DNA from: an uncultured Flavobacterium sp.
GTDB lineage: Bacteria; Bacteroidota; Bacteroidia; Flavobacteriales; Flavobacteriaceae
Direction: 5' to 3'
Assembly: GCF_946481155.1 (NCBI RefSeq)
Contig: NZ_CAMLMK010000074.1
Location: 1-13,271, forward strand
Length of the DNA: 13,271 nt
In this document: one piece after another, positions 5,105 to 13,271 of the stretch
Layout of the letters: each line of letters starts with the position of its first letter
Numbering within the stretch: position 1 is the first letter of the stretch
Notes under the pieces: model-generated
Databases searched by the model: none
What the model saw: the letters and a program-made list of their open reading frames with translations, nothing else
What the model was told of the DNA's origin: nothing
Program-made: the position numbers and the translations under genes

Positions 5105-7927
5105 ATGAAAGGTGATTTTAAAAGCGTAAGTATCAGGGTGATGGAAATCTTCGTGATTTCAGTAACAGCCGTTTTGTTGGTTATGTTTTTTGCGCCTATA
5201 CTTTTCCCCGGGGAGATTGCCAAAGAGGTCAAAATCTTCGCCAATAAAAAACTGGACGGGGAGCTTAATTTTACAGATGCCAAACTGTCTTTCTTCAATC
5301 ACTTTCCTTCGCTTACCGTTACCCTTAGTGATTTTTCCTTAAAAGGATCCAAACCATATCCCGCCGAAGAATTAATTGCCTCAGATGAAGTCGCGTTTGG
5401 GATTAACGTGAAGCGATTGCTTTTTAACGGAGAAATCAAAATCGATAATATTTTCGTGACCAATGCAGACATAAAAATCCTTGTAGACGAAAATGGGGAC
5501 GCCAACTATAATGTATATGTGGCGGATAAAGAAATAAAAAAAGATTCAAGTACCACTTCCTTGCGTCTTGAGAAAATTGACATTGAAGACAGTCACGTGG
5601 TTTATATAGACAAAGCCGCAAAAATAACCATGGAGGCCAAGGGCTTTAACTATACGGGAAAAGGAAATTTGAATGCCGCCATTTTCGATCTGGCCACGGA
5701 AGCGAAAATAGATTCGTTCGATTTAACCTTCAAAGGTGAGCAATATCTGAAAAATAAAAGAGTTGATGCCGATCTGATTACTAAAATAAATACCAATTCC
5801 TTAGAATTCATCCTGCAGCAAAATGATCTGGTAATCAATAAACTACCAGTAGAATGTATCGGACGGTTAAGTTTTCTCAAAAACGGTTATGAAATTGATT
5901 TTTTGGCCACTTCGGTAAATAGTAAGCTCAACGATTTCTTTACGGCGCTTCCGCCTCAATATGTCGAGTGGCTGGAGAAAACCAAAGTGAAAGGAACGAC
6001 CGATCTGATGCTGACTTTCAAAGGAAAATATATCGTGTCGGAAGACAAAAGGCCAAATCTTGCAGTCCGTATGAATGTACGGGATGGTTTTGTTTCTTAT
6101 AATAAAAGTCCGTATCCGATGTCTAATTTAAGAATGAGGCTAAAAGCGGAAATGCCATCGCTGCGCCGGGAAAACATGGTAGTCGATCTGGATACGCTGT
6201 TTTTTAATGTCGAAGACGATTTCGTCAGCGCCAAAGTGCATTCCATCGGTTTGAAGAATATGTCCATTTCGACCAGCATAAAATCAAAAATAGATTTAGC
6301 GAAACTGGACCGTTCCATAGGTTTGGTCAATATGGATTTCGAGGGGATGCTCACGTCCAATCTGAACGCGCAGGGGATTTACAATCCTTCAAAACGTCTT
6401 TTCCCAAAAGCGGAAGGGTTTATCAATCTGGAAAAAGGAAAATTGAAGACCAAGTATTATCCGAATCCACTCGAAAATATTCAGTTTCAGGGGAAAATAC
6501 ACAATACCAAAGGTACCTATGAAGATTTATATGTTTCGATAGCACCGGCTTCGTTTATGTTTGAAGGAAATCCGGTTTATTTCCATGCGATTCTGAATAA
6601 TTTTGATGATATCAATTACGATATTAAGGCGAAAGGCGATTTGGATGTGGCAAGAATTTATAAAGTATTTGCTCAGGAAGGCATTAACCTGAAAGGCCAT
6701 GTTAAAGCCGATGTCCATTTCAAAGGAAGACAAAGTTATGCGACTTCGGGACAATATGATAAATTGGATAACAGTGGAACATTGGACATCCGCGAAATTG
6801 TGGCCAATACAAAATACTTCCCGAAACCATTTTTAATCAATGAAGGAAAATTTAGGTTTCATCGGGAAAAAATGTGGTTTGATACGTTCCTGGCCGATTA
6901 CGGGCAATCCGATTTCCGGTTGAACGGCTACCTGCTCAACGCTATCAATTTTGTTTTGGCAGAGAAAGGCGTGCTGCGAGGAAATTTTTCCACAAACTCC
7001 AATTACATTAATGTGGATGAATTTATGGCAGAGTCTTCTGTTAAGCCCATTGTCAATACAGATTCGGCAGTGGTTAAGGAAGTGACTGTTCCAAAAGGGG
7101 TGGTGCTGCTGCCAACAAATGTCGCACTTTCGCTGTCTTCAAAAGCTAAAAAAGTAAGTTTCCGTGGCCTGAATCTGGATGATTTGGATGGAAAAGTCGC
7201 TGTCGAACAAGGAAGAATGAAACTGGGAAATACGAAATTCGGAATCATCGGCAGTAAGATGATGATCGAAGGCGTCTATGATGATATCAATAAGGAAAAG
7301 GCGGTTTTCAACATGCATTTTGTCACCAGGGAGTTTGATGTTAAGAAGGCTTATAACGAAATTCAGCTTTTCAGGGATTTAGTTACGGCAGCGGAAAAAG
7401 CGGAAGGAATCGTGTCGATTGATTATAAATTGAACGGAGTACTTAACGACAGGATGCGTCCAATCATGCCTTCTTTGGAAGGAGAAGGCGTTGTTTCGGT
7501 GAAGAAAGTGAAATTGCGTGGGTTTAAAGTGTTCGGTGCGGTTAGCAAAAAAACAAATTCAGCCGGTGTGAATGATCCGGATCTGAATGATTTTGATATC
7601 AAAACCTCGATAAAAAACAATGTGATTACCGTAAAAGAAACGAAACTAAAAGTAAGTATCTTTCATCTTAAATTTCACGGGGAAACCAATTTTGACGGAC
7701 AGCTAAACCTGAAAATGCGTTTGGGATTGCCGCCATTCGGACTGATAGGAATACCAATGGTGCTTACCGGTACGCACGAGAATCCGAAGATAAAAGCGTT
7801 CAGTAAAACCGGCCAGGATGTTAAGGAAACGGAGTACGAAGGAAGTAAACCTGTCCCATTGGCACCTGCGGCAACAGATCCCAATAACAAAGAAGCCGTC
7901 AAAGAAAAAGAAAACGACAAAAAGTAA
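5105..7927 (+). CDS. AsmA-family protein, large envelope protein
   Basis: This is a 940-residue protein with one N-terminal membrane anchor (about residues 12-34) and then a long beta-rich extracytoplasmic part. Near the anchor is the typical AsmA pattern: LNFTDAKLSFFNHFPSLTVTL, then KRLLFNGEIKIDNIFVTNADIKILVDENGDANYNV (read as two consecutive blocks, about residues 98-133). The C-terminal region (about 780-915) has the AsmA-like C-terminal features, with LEGEGVVSVKKVKLRGF and GLIGIPMVLTGTHENPKIKAF. The tail (about 910-940) is a low-complexity Lys/Glu/Pro stretch. AsmA-type proteins form long grooves thought to carry lipids between membranes or affect outer-membrane assembly; that role is inferred here from the family. 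No readable terminator follows; the next gene is convergent, 19 bp away. Confidence 0.9.
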   Translation: MKGDFKSVSIRVMEIFVISVTAVLLVMFFAPILFPGEIAKEVKIFANKKLDGELNFTDAKLSFFNHFPSLTVTLSDFSLKGSKPYPAEELIASDEVAFGINVKRLLFNGEIKIDNIFVTNADIKILVDENGDANYNVYVADKEIKKDSSTTSLRLEKIDIEDSHVVYIDKAAKITMEAKGFNYTGKGNLNAAIFDLATEAKIDSFDLTFKGEQYLKNKRVDADLITKINTNSLEFILQQNDLVINKLPVECIGRLSFLKNGYEIDFLATSVNSKLNDFFTALPPQYVEWLEKTKVKGTTDLMLTFKGKYIVSEDKRPNLAVRMNVRDGFVSYNKSPYPMSNLRMRLKAEMPSLRRENMVVDLDTLFFNVEDDFVSAKVHSIGLKNMSISTSIKSKIDLAKLDRSIGLVNMDFEGMLTSNLNAQGIYNPSKRLFPKAEGFINLEKGKLKTKYYPNPLENIQFQGKIHNTKGTYEDLYVSIAPASFMFEGNPVYFHAILNNFDDINYDIKAKGDLDVARIYKVFAQEGINLKGHVKADVHFKGRQSYATSGQYDKLDNSGTLDIREIVANTKYFPKPFLINEGKFRFHREKMWFDTFLADYGQSDFRLNGYLLNAINFVLAEKGVLRGNFSTNSNYINVDEFMAESSVKPIVNTDSAVVKEVTVPKGVVLLPTNVALSLSSKAKKVSFRGLNLDDLDGKVAVEQGRMKLGNTKFGIIGSKMMIEGVYDDINKEKAVFNMHFVTREFDVKKAYNEIQLFRDLVTAAEKAEGIVSIDYKLNGVLNDRMRPIMPSLEGEGVVSVKKVKLRGFKVFGAVSKKTNSAGVNDPDLNDFDIKTSIKNNVITVKETKLKVSIFHLKFHGETNFDGQLNLKMRLGLPPFGLIGIPMVLTGTHENPKIKAFSKTGQDVKETEYEGSKPVPLAPAATDPNNKEAVKEKENDKK

Positions 7928-7946
7928 GAGTACATAGCTCAGATAG

Positions 7947-9512
7947 TTACAGCAGTATTTTTTTCAGTGCTTCCTGAATCGTTCGCCACAATAGGTTGTA
8001 AAAAGATTTTTCGGGAATACGTTCCACTTCGACCTGAGTATCTTTTATTTTCTCCTTGGTCTCTTTTTTGACAAAAATGCGGCTGACAAACGTCAGGAAT
8101 TTGTTTTTCTTCCGTGAATCTTTTTTCTGATACACCGTAAATTTCAAATCGTCATATTCGATACCGAAATTCCCTTTGGCCAATTTATCATTACCTGAAA
8201 GATTAAAATGTACCTGATCAATCATTCCTTCCGCAGTAATATTCATATAAGGTTTTATAAAAGGCGTCATGGTTTCGGCGGATAATTTCCCGATGCTGGC
8301 TTTAAATCGGAAGCCATCTGTTTTGTCAAGGACATTGAATGACCAGAGGACTTTCATAGGCGAAACCTTCATGAATTTACCCGTGGCATTAATAACTACA
8401 TCCGGTACTTTTTTCATGCCAAAAGCACTGGTAAGACGTCTTGCCGTTAGGTTTAAATTGCTGATGGCTATGCTGCCCGCGCCTTTTTCAAACGATTTTT
8501 CTTCCTCATATTCCAAAAAAGAGTTTCGTACCTTGAGTGTGTCAACCGTCAGATCGAAAGGAATGTCGCGCAGCAATCTATTGTAAAGGAATTTTTTGTC
8601 GGGATCATCCGGTGGCATTTTTCCCCGGTAAATGTTTGCCGTTGCATCGCCTATGAGAATGGAGTTGGTATGAAAGAAGAACCTGTCTGTTTTGTCAAAA
8701 CCCCATTCCATATTCCGGATTTGGAGTTCATTCGCTTTTACCGTGTACATGTCCTTTTCTTTAGGGATGATTTTGACGAATGTCTTGCGGCTGTATTGCG
8801 GAATTATTGAAATTTTTTTCACTACCAGTCCTTTATAGGTGGTTTGAACCTGATTTGTCTGCAGATGATAAAATTTGTTCGGACGATAATAAATGCTGTC
8901 ACAATTAAAAGCATACGTTCGATACGAAAATGGAATTTTCTTTTTCAGAATAGCATCAGTGATTTTGATGTCTTCCAGTTTTAGGGAGATGTTGTTTACG
9001 GATAAAATGGGCTTGTTATTGCTAATGTGCATAATTTTAAGATCGCCATCGTCTAAATAAACATTGCTCACCAGGACAATTTTCCGAAAAGGGGCGACGA
9101 CTTTCAAACGGATGCTTTCCGGATGATTAATCGCTTTTTCGTTCTTTTGGTAAACGATTATCTTGGGGTTGGTGAGAAAAAGACTTCTGGCTTCGATGTT
9201 GTCGCTGGAAATGAGGCTCCAGAATCTGAATCCTTTAATCTCGACCCTTTTGATTTCAGCATAAATGCCGTTTTTCTTTTTTGAATTAACCGCCGTCGTT
9301 TTTGAACGTAGGATGACATTCTGCGCAAAAATAGTACGATGGAGAAGGGAAACATCCAAATCGGAATACGTTATGGTGTAAGGAGAATCTTTTTTTTCGT
9401 TGATTATTATGGGTACTTGCCGGGAAATCCAGTAATCCAGACCCAGGTTCAAAAGCAGTATTAAAAGTGCCAGAGAGAGTAGAACGACAGCTATTTTCTT
9501 GAGTACTTTCAT
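7947..9512 (-). CDS. AsmA/DUF748-like membrane-anchored protein
   Basis: This is a 521-residue protein with a strong N-terminal membrane segment (residues 6-27) and no lipobox. The rest is rich in beta strands of the type seen in AsmA, DUF748 and YhdP-like proteins: repeated patterns such as IYAEIKRVEIKGFRFWSL, NIEARSLFLTNPKIIVY and PYMNITAEGMIDQVHF. The C-terminus is basic and ends in an amphipathic helix (LLWRTIQEALKKILL). I infer an extracytoplasmic, membrane-tethered envelope protein; the family assignment is weaker than for the 940-residue neighbour. The gene is convergent with that neighbour. Its upstream region carries no clean promoter (a TAAATTTA at 9532-9539 is the nearest), but the paired palindromes at 9608-9649 lie about 100 bp upstream. 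Confidence 0.75.
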   Translation of the reverse strand: MKVLKKIAVVLLSLALLILLLNLGLDYWISRQVPIIINEKKDSPYTITYSDLDVSLLHRTIFAQNVILRSKTTAVNSKKKNGIYAEIKRVEIKGFRFWSLISSDNIEARSLFLTNPKIIVYQKNEKAINHPESIRLKVVAPFRKIVLVSNVYLDDGDLKIMHISNNKPILSVNNISLKLEDIKITDAILKKKIPFSYRTYAFNCDSIYYRPNKFYHLQTNQVQTTYKGLVVKKISIIPQYSRKTFVKIIPKEKDMYTVKANELQIRNMEWGFDKTDRFFFHTNSILIGDATANIYRGKMPPDDPDKKFLYNRLLRDIPFDLTVDTLKVRNSFLEYEEEKSFEKGAGSIAISNLNLTARRLTSAFGMKKVPDVVINATGKFMKVSPMKVLWSFNVLDKTDGFRFKASIGKLSAETMTPFIKPYMNITAEGMIDQVHFNLSGNDKLAKGNFGIEYDDLKFTVYQKKDSRKKNKFLTFVSRIFVKKETKEKIKDTQVEVERIPEKSFYNLLWRTIQEALKKILL

Positions 9513-9607
9513 GCGGATATTTTGCGTATCCTAAATTTAAGGATAAATGTCCGAATATCGTTGGTGTTGCAGGTATTTTCCCCGCTGAACAAAAAACGTT
9601 TTCGCTA

Positions 9608-9623
9608 TCACTAAATTTAGTGA
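9608..9623. repeat. Palindrome 1, 16 bp, possible operator
   Basis: TCACTAAATTTAGTGA is a perfect dyad. It differs from the second palindrome by one symmetric base pair change (T/A in place of C/G), so the two look like related binding half-site pairs. The regulator is not identifiable. Confidence 0.6.
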
Positions 9624-9629
9624 GATGGA

Positions 9630-9649
9630 AATCACCAAATTTGGTGATT
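9630..9649. repeat. Palindrome 2, 20 bp, possible operator
   Basis: AATCACCAAATTTGGTGATT is a perfect 20-bp dyad whose centre is 24 bp from that of palindrome 1. The core TCACyAAATTTrGTGA is shared by both. It has no U-tract, so a terminator role is unlikely. Confidence 0.65.
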
Positions 9650-9719
9650 GTGGGTTTGAAAAAGGGACATTAGATTAGCAGGATTTTTTATAATAACAGT
9701 TTGTAAGATAAAGCTTTAG

Positions 9720-9746
9720 TTGTTTTATAAAAAAAGAATATCTTTG
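9720..9746 (+). promoter_or_regulatory. Promoter of the T9SS surface-protein operon
   Basis: TTG (9720-9722), a 16-nt spacer and TATCTTTG (9739-9746) form a perfect -10 box with a slightly close -33 element. Transcription would start about 20 nt before the ATG at 9772. The palindromes lie about 70 bp upstream, so regulation by them would be from a distal position. Confidence 0.65.
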
Positions 9747-9771
9747 AGTCCCAAATTTAATTTAACCGTAT

Positions 9772-11691
9772 ATGCGAGTATCCCTTATTAATCCAATTAG
9801 AATTTTTCTTCTAATGGGGTTTCTGTGTTCATTAATGTCCTATGGCCAGTCCCCGGCAGGAATTAAAGGTTGTGAGATCTGGTTGAAAAATCAGGCAAAT
9901 AATCGTGTTGATGGTAATAAAAGTACTGCATCAGCAAAACTGAAAAATGATCTGAATTTTAACAGTGCAATTCATTTTTCGGATTCAATTGTCGATAGAA
10001 TCAATCAAATCGCGCTTAAAAAACGATTTACGGTTTTTGTTGTTTATAAATCTAATACGACCGAGCAGCCGCTTTTCAGTTTTAGAAATAAAAACGGGAG
10101 CATTGATTTTACCACTAAAAAAATAAGCAGCACAGGTAAGACAGAGTACAGTAAAGGAAATCCGGAAAAAGGAATTATTGTAAGTTATGTTACCAGTATT
10201 GAGAAAAAAGGTAAAAACACTTTGCATTTCACTACCGAAAATCTTAATAGAATTAGTGAGAAGTCTGAAAAGCAATCCAGTATTTTAGAATTTATTTACT
10301 ATCCGCGCTTTCTTAATTCGCTGGAAAAACAAAAGATAGAAACTTATTTATCCCTTAAATATGGAGTATCATTATTGGGAGACAAAGATTATATTACTTC
10401 GAAAAGCGATACAATCTGGAAATTTAAATCAAATAAGGAATTCAATAAAAGAGTTACGGGTATCGGAAGAAATGATTTGAGTTTATTTTCTCAAAAACAA
10501 GCCGGAAATTCTGAAAAAGACGGGCTTTATATTAGTGTTGGCGATAGTCTGTGGACCTTGAATGCCAAAAATATAAGTTTCATTAAAGACGGAACATCAC
10601 TGATTTGGGGAGACAATGATAAAAACACAATTTTAAAGCAGGATAAGAAACAATCGGATGTTATCTTTAAGATGGACAGAATCTGGAAAGCGGAAAGCAT
10701 ACTTTCGGGTGATAGCCTGAGCACTTCGATCTACCTGAATAAAGACGAAATGGCTCTTTTAGACAAAGCGGGAGATACCCTTTTAGAAAAATCAATGCCC
10801 TACTGGATGGTTATGAATGATTCGGAAGGAAGTGATTTTGATTATTTCAATGCTGACTACATCAAAGAATTTAAATCAAATAAGGAAAGCGTTTCGTTTA
10901 AGGACGTAATATGGAAAGGATCAGGAAGCAAAAAGTTCACTTTTGTTAAGGCTCCTAATGTGTTTTTTGACTTTGAAATCATAACCTCCTGTGAAGTTCC
11001 TGCAAAGGGAGGTGTAAAACTTCAGATAAGAGGAGGAATGGCTCCTTATTCCATTGCTATTTATCAGAATGGCAAATATTTAAGATCTCTTGCAACTTCT
11101 TCAAAGACTTTAGATATAGACGATATTTCAGAGGGGAATTACACCCTGCAGCTGACTGATGCTAAAAAGGAAAAGTTTGAAAAAAATGTACTGATAACTT
11201 CTTTCGAAGCAATTCAATGTCAGCTTGCTTCGCAATGGTACCTTAACGGGATGCCAAGTGTAGCAATTCAACCTGTGATTAATTCTAAAAAAGCAGTAAC
11301 CTATTCGTGGATTTTCAACGGAAGTGTAGTTTCTGAAGAAAAAGAATTTAAAGCAACACAAGCAGGGAATTATTCTTTGATAGTTAAGAATGATGAAGGA
11401 TGTGAGAAAGAAATCCCTTTTACTGTTGAAGACAAAATCAAAAATGAAGGCTGGGTCTTATATCCAAATCCAACTAAAAGAGGAGAAAAATTTTCTATTG
11501 CGTTCAATTATAATCAGCCGACAGATATTGCTATAAAAATTACTGACTTAAACGGTCGCGTACTTAAAACTTCCGGTTTAAATAAAATTAAGAACGCCGT
11601 ATATACGGAATCATTGAATATCAGTGGTACTTATATGGTTTTAATTACCAAAGGGAATACCACGGAAACAACAAAACTGATAATAGAATAA
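9772..11691 (+). CDS. T9SS-exported surface protein with DUF8202-like region and type A sorting domain
   Basis: This is a 639-residue secreted protein. A signal peptide spans about residues 1-25, ending MSYGQS. A LamG-like segment starts at GCEIWLKNQANN and ends with the typical YYPRFLNSLEKQKIETYLSL, leading into LKYGVSL (195-201) and GIGRNDLSLFSQKQ (230-243), the hallmarks of DUF8202-like Bacteroidota surface proteins. Two beta-sandwich repeats follow: a SprB/PKD-like one (about 405-480, with GGMAPYSIAIYQNG) and an Ig-like one (about 485-555, with GNYSLIVKNDEGC). Residues about 560-639 are a T9SS type A CTD, starting WVLYPNPT and ending with strands that finish TKLIIE. It should be exported across the outer membrane by T9SS and attached or released. 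It is 26 bp upstream of the large SpvB-like gene with no terminator between, so they form an operon. Confidence 0.9.
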   Translation: MRVSLINPIRIFLLMGFLCSLMSYGQSPAGIKGCEIWLKNQANNRVDGNKSTASAKLKNDLNFNSAIHFSDSIVDRINQIALKKRFTVFVVYKSNTTEQPLFSFRNKNGSIDFTTKKISSTGKTEYSKGNPEKGIIVSYVTSIEKKGKNTLHFTTENLNRISEKSEKQSSILEFIYYPRFLNSLEKQKIETYLSLKYGVSLLGDKDYITSKSDTIWKFKSNKEFNKRVTGIGRNDLSLFSQKQAGNSEKDGLYISVGDSLWTLNAKNISFIKDGTSLIWGDNDKNTILKQDKKQSDVIFKMDRIWKAESILSGDSLSTSIYLNKDEMALLDKAGDTLLEKSMPYWMVMNDSEGSDFDYFNADYIKEFKSNKESVSFKDVIWKGSGSKKFTFVKAPNVFFDFEIITSCEVPAKGGVKLQIRGGMAPYSIAIYQNGKYLRSLATSSKTLDIDDISEGNYTLQLTDAKKEKFEKNVLITSFEAIQCQLASQWYLNGMPSVAIQPVINSKKAVTYSWIFNGSVVSEEKEFKATQAGNYSLIVKNDEGCEKEIPFTVEDKIKNEGWVLYPNPTKRGEKFSIAFNYNQPTDIAIKITDLNGRVLKTSGLNKIKNAVYTESLNISGTYMVLITKGNTTETTKLIIE

Positions 11692-11717
11692 TACTACTCC
11701 AATATCCTTATCATAAA

Positions 11718-13271
11718 ATGAATACACCTACTAGCAATTATTTTGGTCTAAACAGAAATCTGGTTAGAATAGTTCATTATGCAATGCTTTTTTCAATGCT
11801 CCACATGAGTATCGTAGTTCCCGCACAGGAAATAAGCTTCCTTTACAAGAACTTTGATAAGATCAAGAAGGAGAAGATCGGCCAGGTGGCTGCACAAGCG
11901 AATAAAATTGTTCCGACACAAAACACGGAAGACCTTTTTCAGAACGGCTTTACTAACGGACTTACCAATTACGGGAACACTGTAACTCAAAATGCTGCGA
12001 AAGCCATTTCGGTAAGACCTACGGCGGGAGTATTCAGCTTCCCGGCAGATATCAAAGAGGGGATTATCGGTGCAACTCCGGAGTTGCCTATTGACTATCC
12101 GTCCGATAACTTATTCAAGATTAATATTGCCGAAGTACCATCAGGAAATGATAAGGTGTTTTTGAAGTATGAAGTGTATGGGGTGAATAACGTCAATGGT
12201 GTGGCGCGAAGTATTAACGACCGACTTTCCACAGGTGGTTATCTTGTAAAAAGAAATAAGAGCTGGAGCGTACAGGAAGAAGAAATCGACGCTGCCTGGT
12301 TAACTAGCGGAGAAAATAAGATCTTATTTACGGTTCCTAAAGGCGCCAACTATCAATATAAAATTAAAAATTTAAGTGTTGAGGTAAGAAAAGGGACTGC
12401 CGACAAATTGAATTCCTTGTTGGTAATTCAAAACAACCAAAACACAGTTAAAGACGGTAAAGTTTACATTAAAGGATTTGTCCGAGGCGCACAAAACAGG
12501 AAGTTGCATATAGAAGCGGAAGGGCAGTCTTTTGAAATTAAGAACGGCGAGTTTGAAGGTGTTGTAAACCTAACGGAAGCCATCAAAAAAAGAAATTTTA
12601 TTGCGGTAAAGGCAAGTGATGCAAGCGGATTATTGGGTCAGGAGCTTTTCTTTTTAAATACCGAATTGCCGGAAGCGGATACCATGTATGCATTGGAGTC
12701 AATGCGTCCTTTTACAGCTGCATCTGTTAAGCCCTTCCAAAAAGCTAGCTTAGCAATAGCAGGAGCGTTATTAGAAGTTACCGACAGTGCCATTGTTGCG
12801 GATAAAGAACTTTCCATTACCCAGTTGCGTACGATTGATATTGCGCCTATGGGAGCAGGACTTAAGAATACTACAAAGGATGCTGGGGCTTACCGATTTT
12901 TGCCGGACGGAACCCTTTTTAATAAACCTGTAAAAATTACTCTTGAGTATGATCCGGCATCACTGCCAATGGGTTATACAGCAAAAGATATCAAAACTTA
13001 CTTTTTCGATACGAAAGCCAAAAAATGGATGTCATTGCCGGTGGCTTCAGTAGATGAAGAGAAGCATCAGATTACCTCATTCACGACACATTTTACGGAT
13101 TACGTGAACGGAATTATCCAGGCGCCGGAAAGTCCGCAAACGAGTGCTTTTACACCCACTACCATTAGCGATATTAAAGCCGCTGATCCAAGCTCGGGTA
13201 TAACGCTTATTGCACCACCTGAGCCTTCTCAAAAAGGAGATGCCAATGTTAGTTATCCTATTAAAATTCCT
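11718..13271 (+). CDS. N-terminal part of a very large SpvB/RHS-type secreted protein (cut by window edge)
   Basis: The frame is open for 518 codons to the last base with no stop. The start at 11718 follows the previous stop by 26 bp. A signal peptide is visible (hydrophobic core about residues 15-35, ending VVPAQ). The visible part has a predicted beta-sandwich adhesin-like region (about 125-230), a further beta region (about 235-330), and a ZU5-like domain (about 365-465) with APMGAGL, YRFLPDGTLFNKPVKITLEY, and TTHFTDY (456-462). A Pro/Ser-rich linker follows, and the sequence ends GDANVSYPIKIP, which is how SpvB/TcaC N-terminal domains begin in Bacteroidota. From family knowledge the missing part would be SpvB plus YD/RHS repeats and a variable C-terminal domain. 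The SpvB call is an inference from the last dozen residues and the layout. Confidence 0.75.
   Translation, partial: MNTPTSNYFGLNRNLVRIVHYAMLFSMLHMSIVVPAQEISFLYKNFDKIKKEKIGQVAAQANKIVPTQNTEDLFQNGFTNGLTNYGNTVTQNAAKAISVRPTAGVFSFPADIKEGIIGATPELPIDYPSDNLFKINIAEVPSGNDKVFLKYEVYGVNNVNGVARSINDRLSTGGYLVKRNKSWSVQEEEIDAAWLTSGENKILFTVPKGANYQYKIKNLSVEVRKGTADKLNSLLVIQNNQNTVKDGKVYIKGFVRGAQNRKLHIEAEGQSFEIKNGEFEGVVNLTEAIKKRNFIAVKASDASGLLGQELFFLNTELPEADTMYALESMRPFTAASVKPFQKASLAIAGALLEVTDSAIVADKELSITQLRTIDIAPMGAGLKNTTKDAGAYRFLPDGTLFNKPVKITLEYDPASLPMGYTAKDIKTYFFDTKAKKWMSLPVASVDEEKHQITSFTTHFTDYVNGIIQAPESPQTSAFTPTTISDIKAADPSSGITLIAPPEPSQKGDANVSYPIKIP

Larger units (their letters stand above)
9513..9771. other. Divergent intergenic region with paired palindromes and a promoter
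   Basis: This 259-bp region separates the minus-strand AsmA/DUF748-like gene from the plus-strand T9SS operon. It contains two perfect palindromes (9608-9623 and 9630-9649) and a plus-strand promoter (9720-9746). No open frame or RNA gene was seen in it. Confidence 0.7.

Noticed and set aside
7928..7946. Terminator between the two convergent AsmA-like genes
   Set aside because: A T-run occurs nearby but no convincing GC stem precedes it on either strand.
8269..8586. 105-codon open frame on the plus strand inside the AsmA/DUF748-like gene
   Set aside because: It is antisense to a well-supported gene, has no promoter or recognisable domain, and looks like a shadow frame.
9608..9649. Paired palindromes as a CRISPR array
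   Set aside because: Only two units, the units are themselves palindromic, and the 6-bp gap is far too short for a spacer.
4993..9673. The ten-base string GGGACATTAG occurs in the DUF885 terminator region and again at 9664-9673
   Set aside because: Too short and structurally different in the two places, so it is probably coincidence.
9985..10275. 96-codon minus-strand open frame inside the T9SS protein gene
   Set aside because: Antisense shadow of a clear coding region, with no supporting signal.

Overview
The window looks like chromosome of a member of the Bacteroidota, most likely a Flavobacteriaceae species close to Flavobacterium. The DNA is AT-rich. Several intergenic regions carry the Bacteroidota promoter pattern (TTTG or TTG, about 16-21 nt, TAnnTTTG). 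Two small lipoproteins have LxxC-type lipoboxes followed by polar residues. One secreted protein ends in a type IX secretion (T9SS) type A sorting domain with a YPNP start. No insertion sequence, integrase, CRISPR array or rRNA is visible.

Left part (1-5016) is ordinary core genome. It holds a small predicted lipoprotein (minus strand) divergent from a DUF456 membrane protein (plus strand), and a shared bidirectional terminator. Next come two identical tRNA-Asp(GTC) genes on the minus strand, each with its own promoter. Between the tRNAs is an unannotated stretch that looks like a small independent transcription unit: a near-consensus promoter, two small hairpins and a strong terminator. A stand-alone DUF58 (vWA-like) protein follows on the minus strand, with a perfect -10 box almost touching its start codon. 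It is divergent from a SnoaL/NTF2-like protein, which is followed by a DUF885 zinc-peptidase-like lipoprotein and a terminator.

Middle part (5017-9660) has two large, convergent, membrane-anchored beta-rich proteins: a 940-residue AsmA-family protein (plus) and a 521-residue AsmA/DUF748-like protein (minus). Their stop codons are only 19 bp apart. Both are probably periplasmic-side envelope proteins of the AsmA/TamB/YhdP type. Upstream of the second protein is a pair of perfect palindromes with matching cores, on two centres 24 bp apart. They resemble a tandem operator.

Right part (9661-13271) begins with a near-perfect promoter and encodes a likely two-gene operon. The first gene is a T9SS-exported surface protein (LamG-like/DUF8202-like region, Ig/PKD-like repeats, type A CTD). 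After 26 bp it is followed by a large secreted protein that runs off the window edge. The visible 518 residues of that second protein end at a sequence typical of the entry into an SpvB/TcaC-type N-terminal domain, so the complete gene is probably a very large SpvB/RHS (YD-repeat) protein, possibly a polymorphic toxin. This operon is the most interesting part of the window. Its variable C-terminus and any immunity gene lie outside it.
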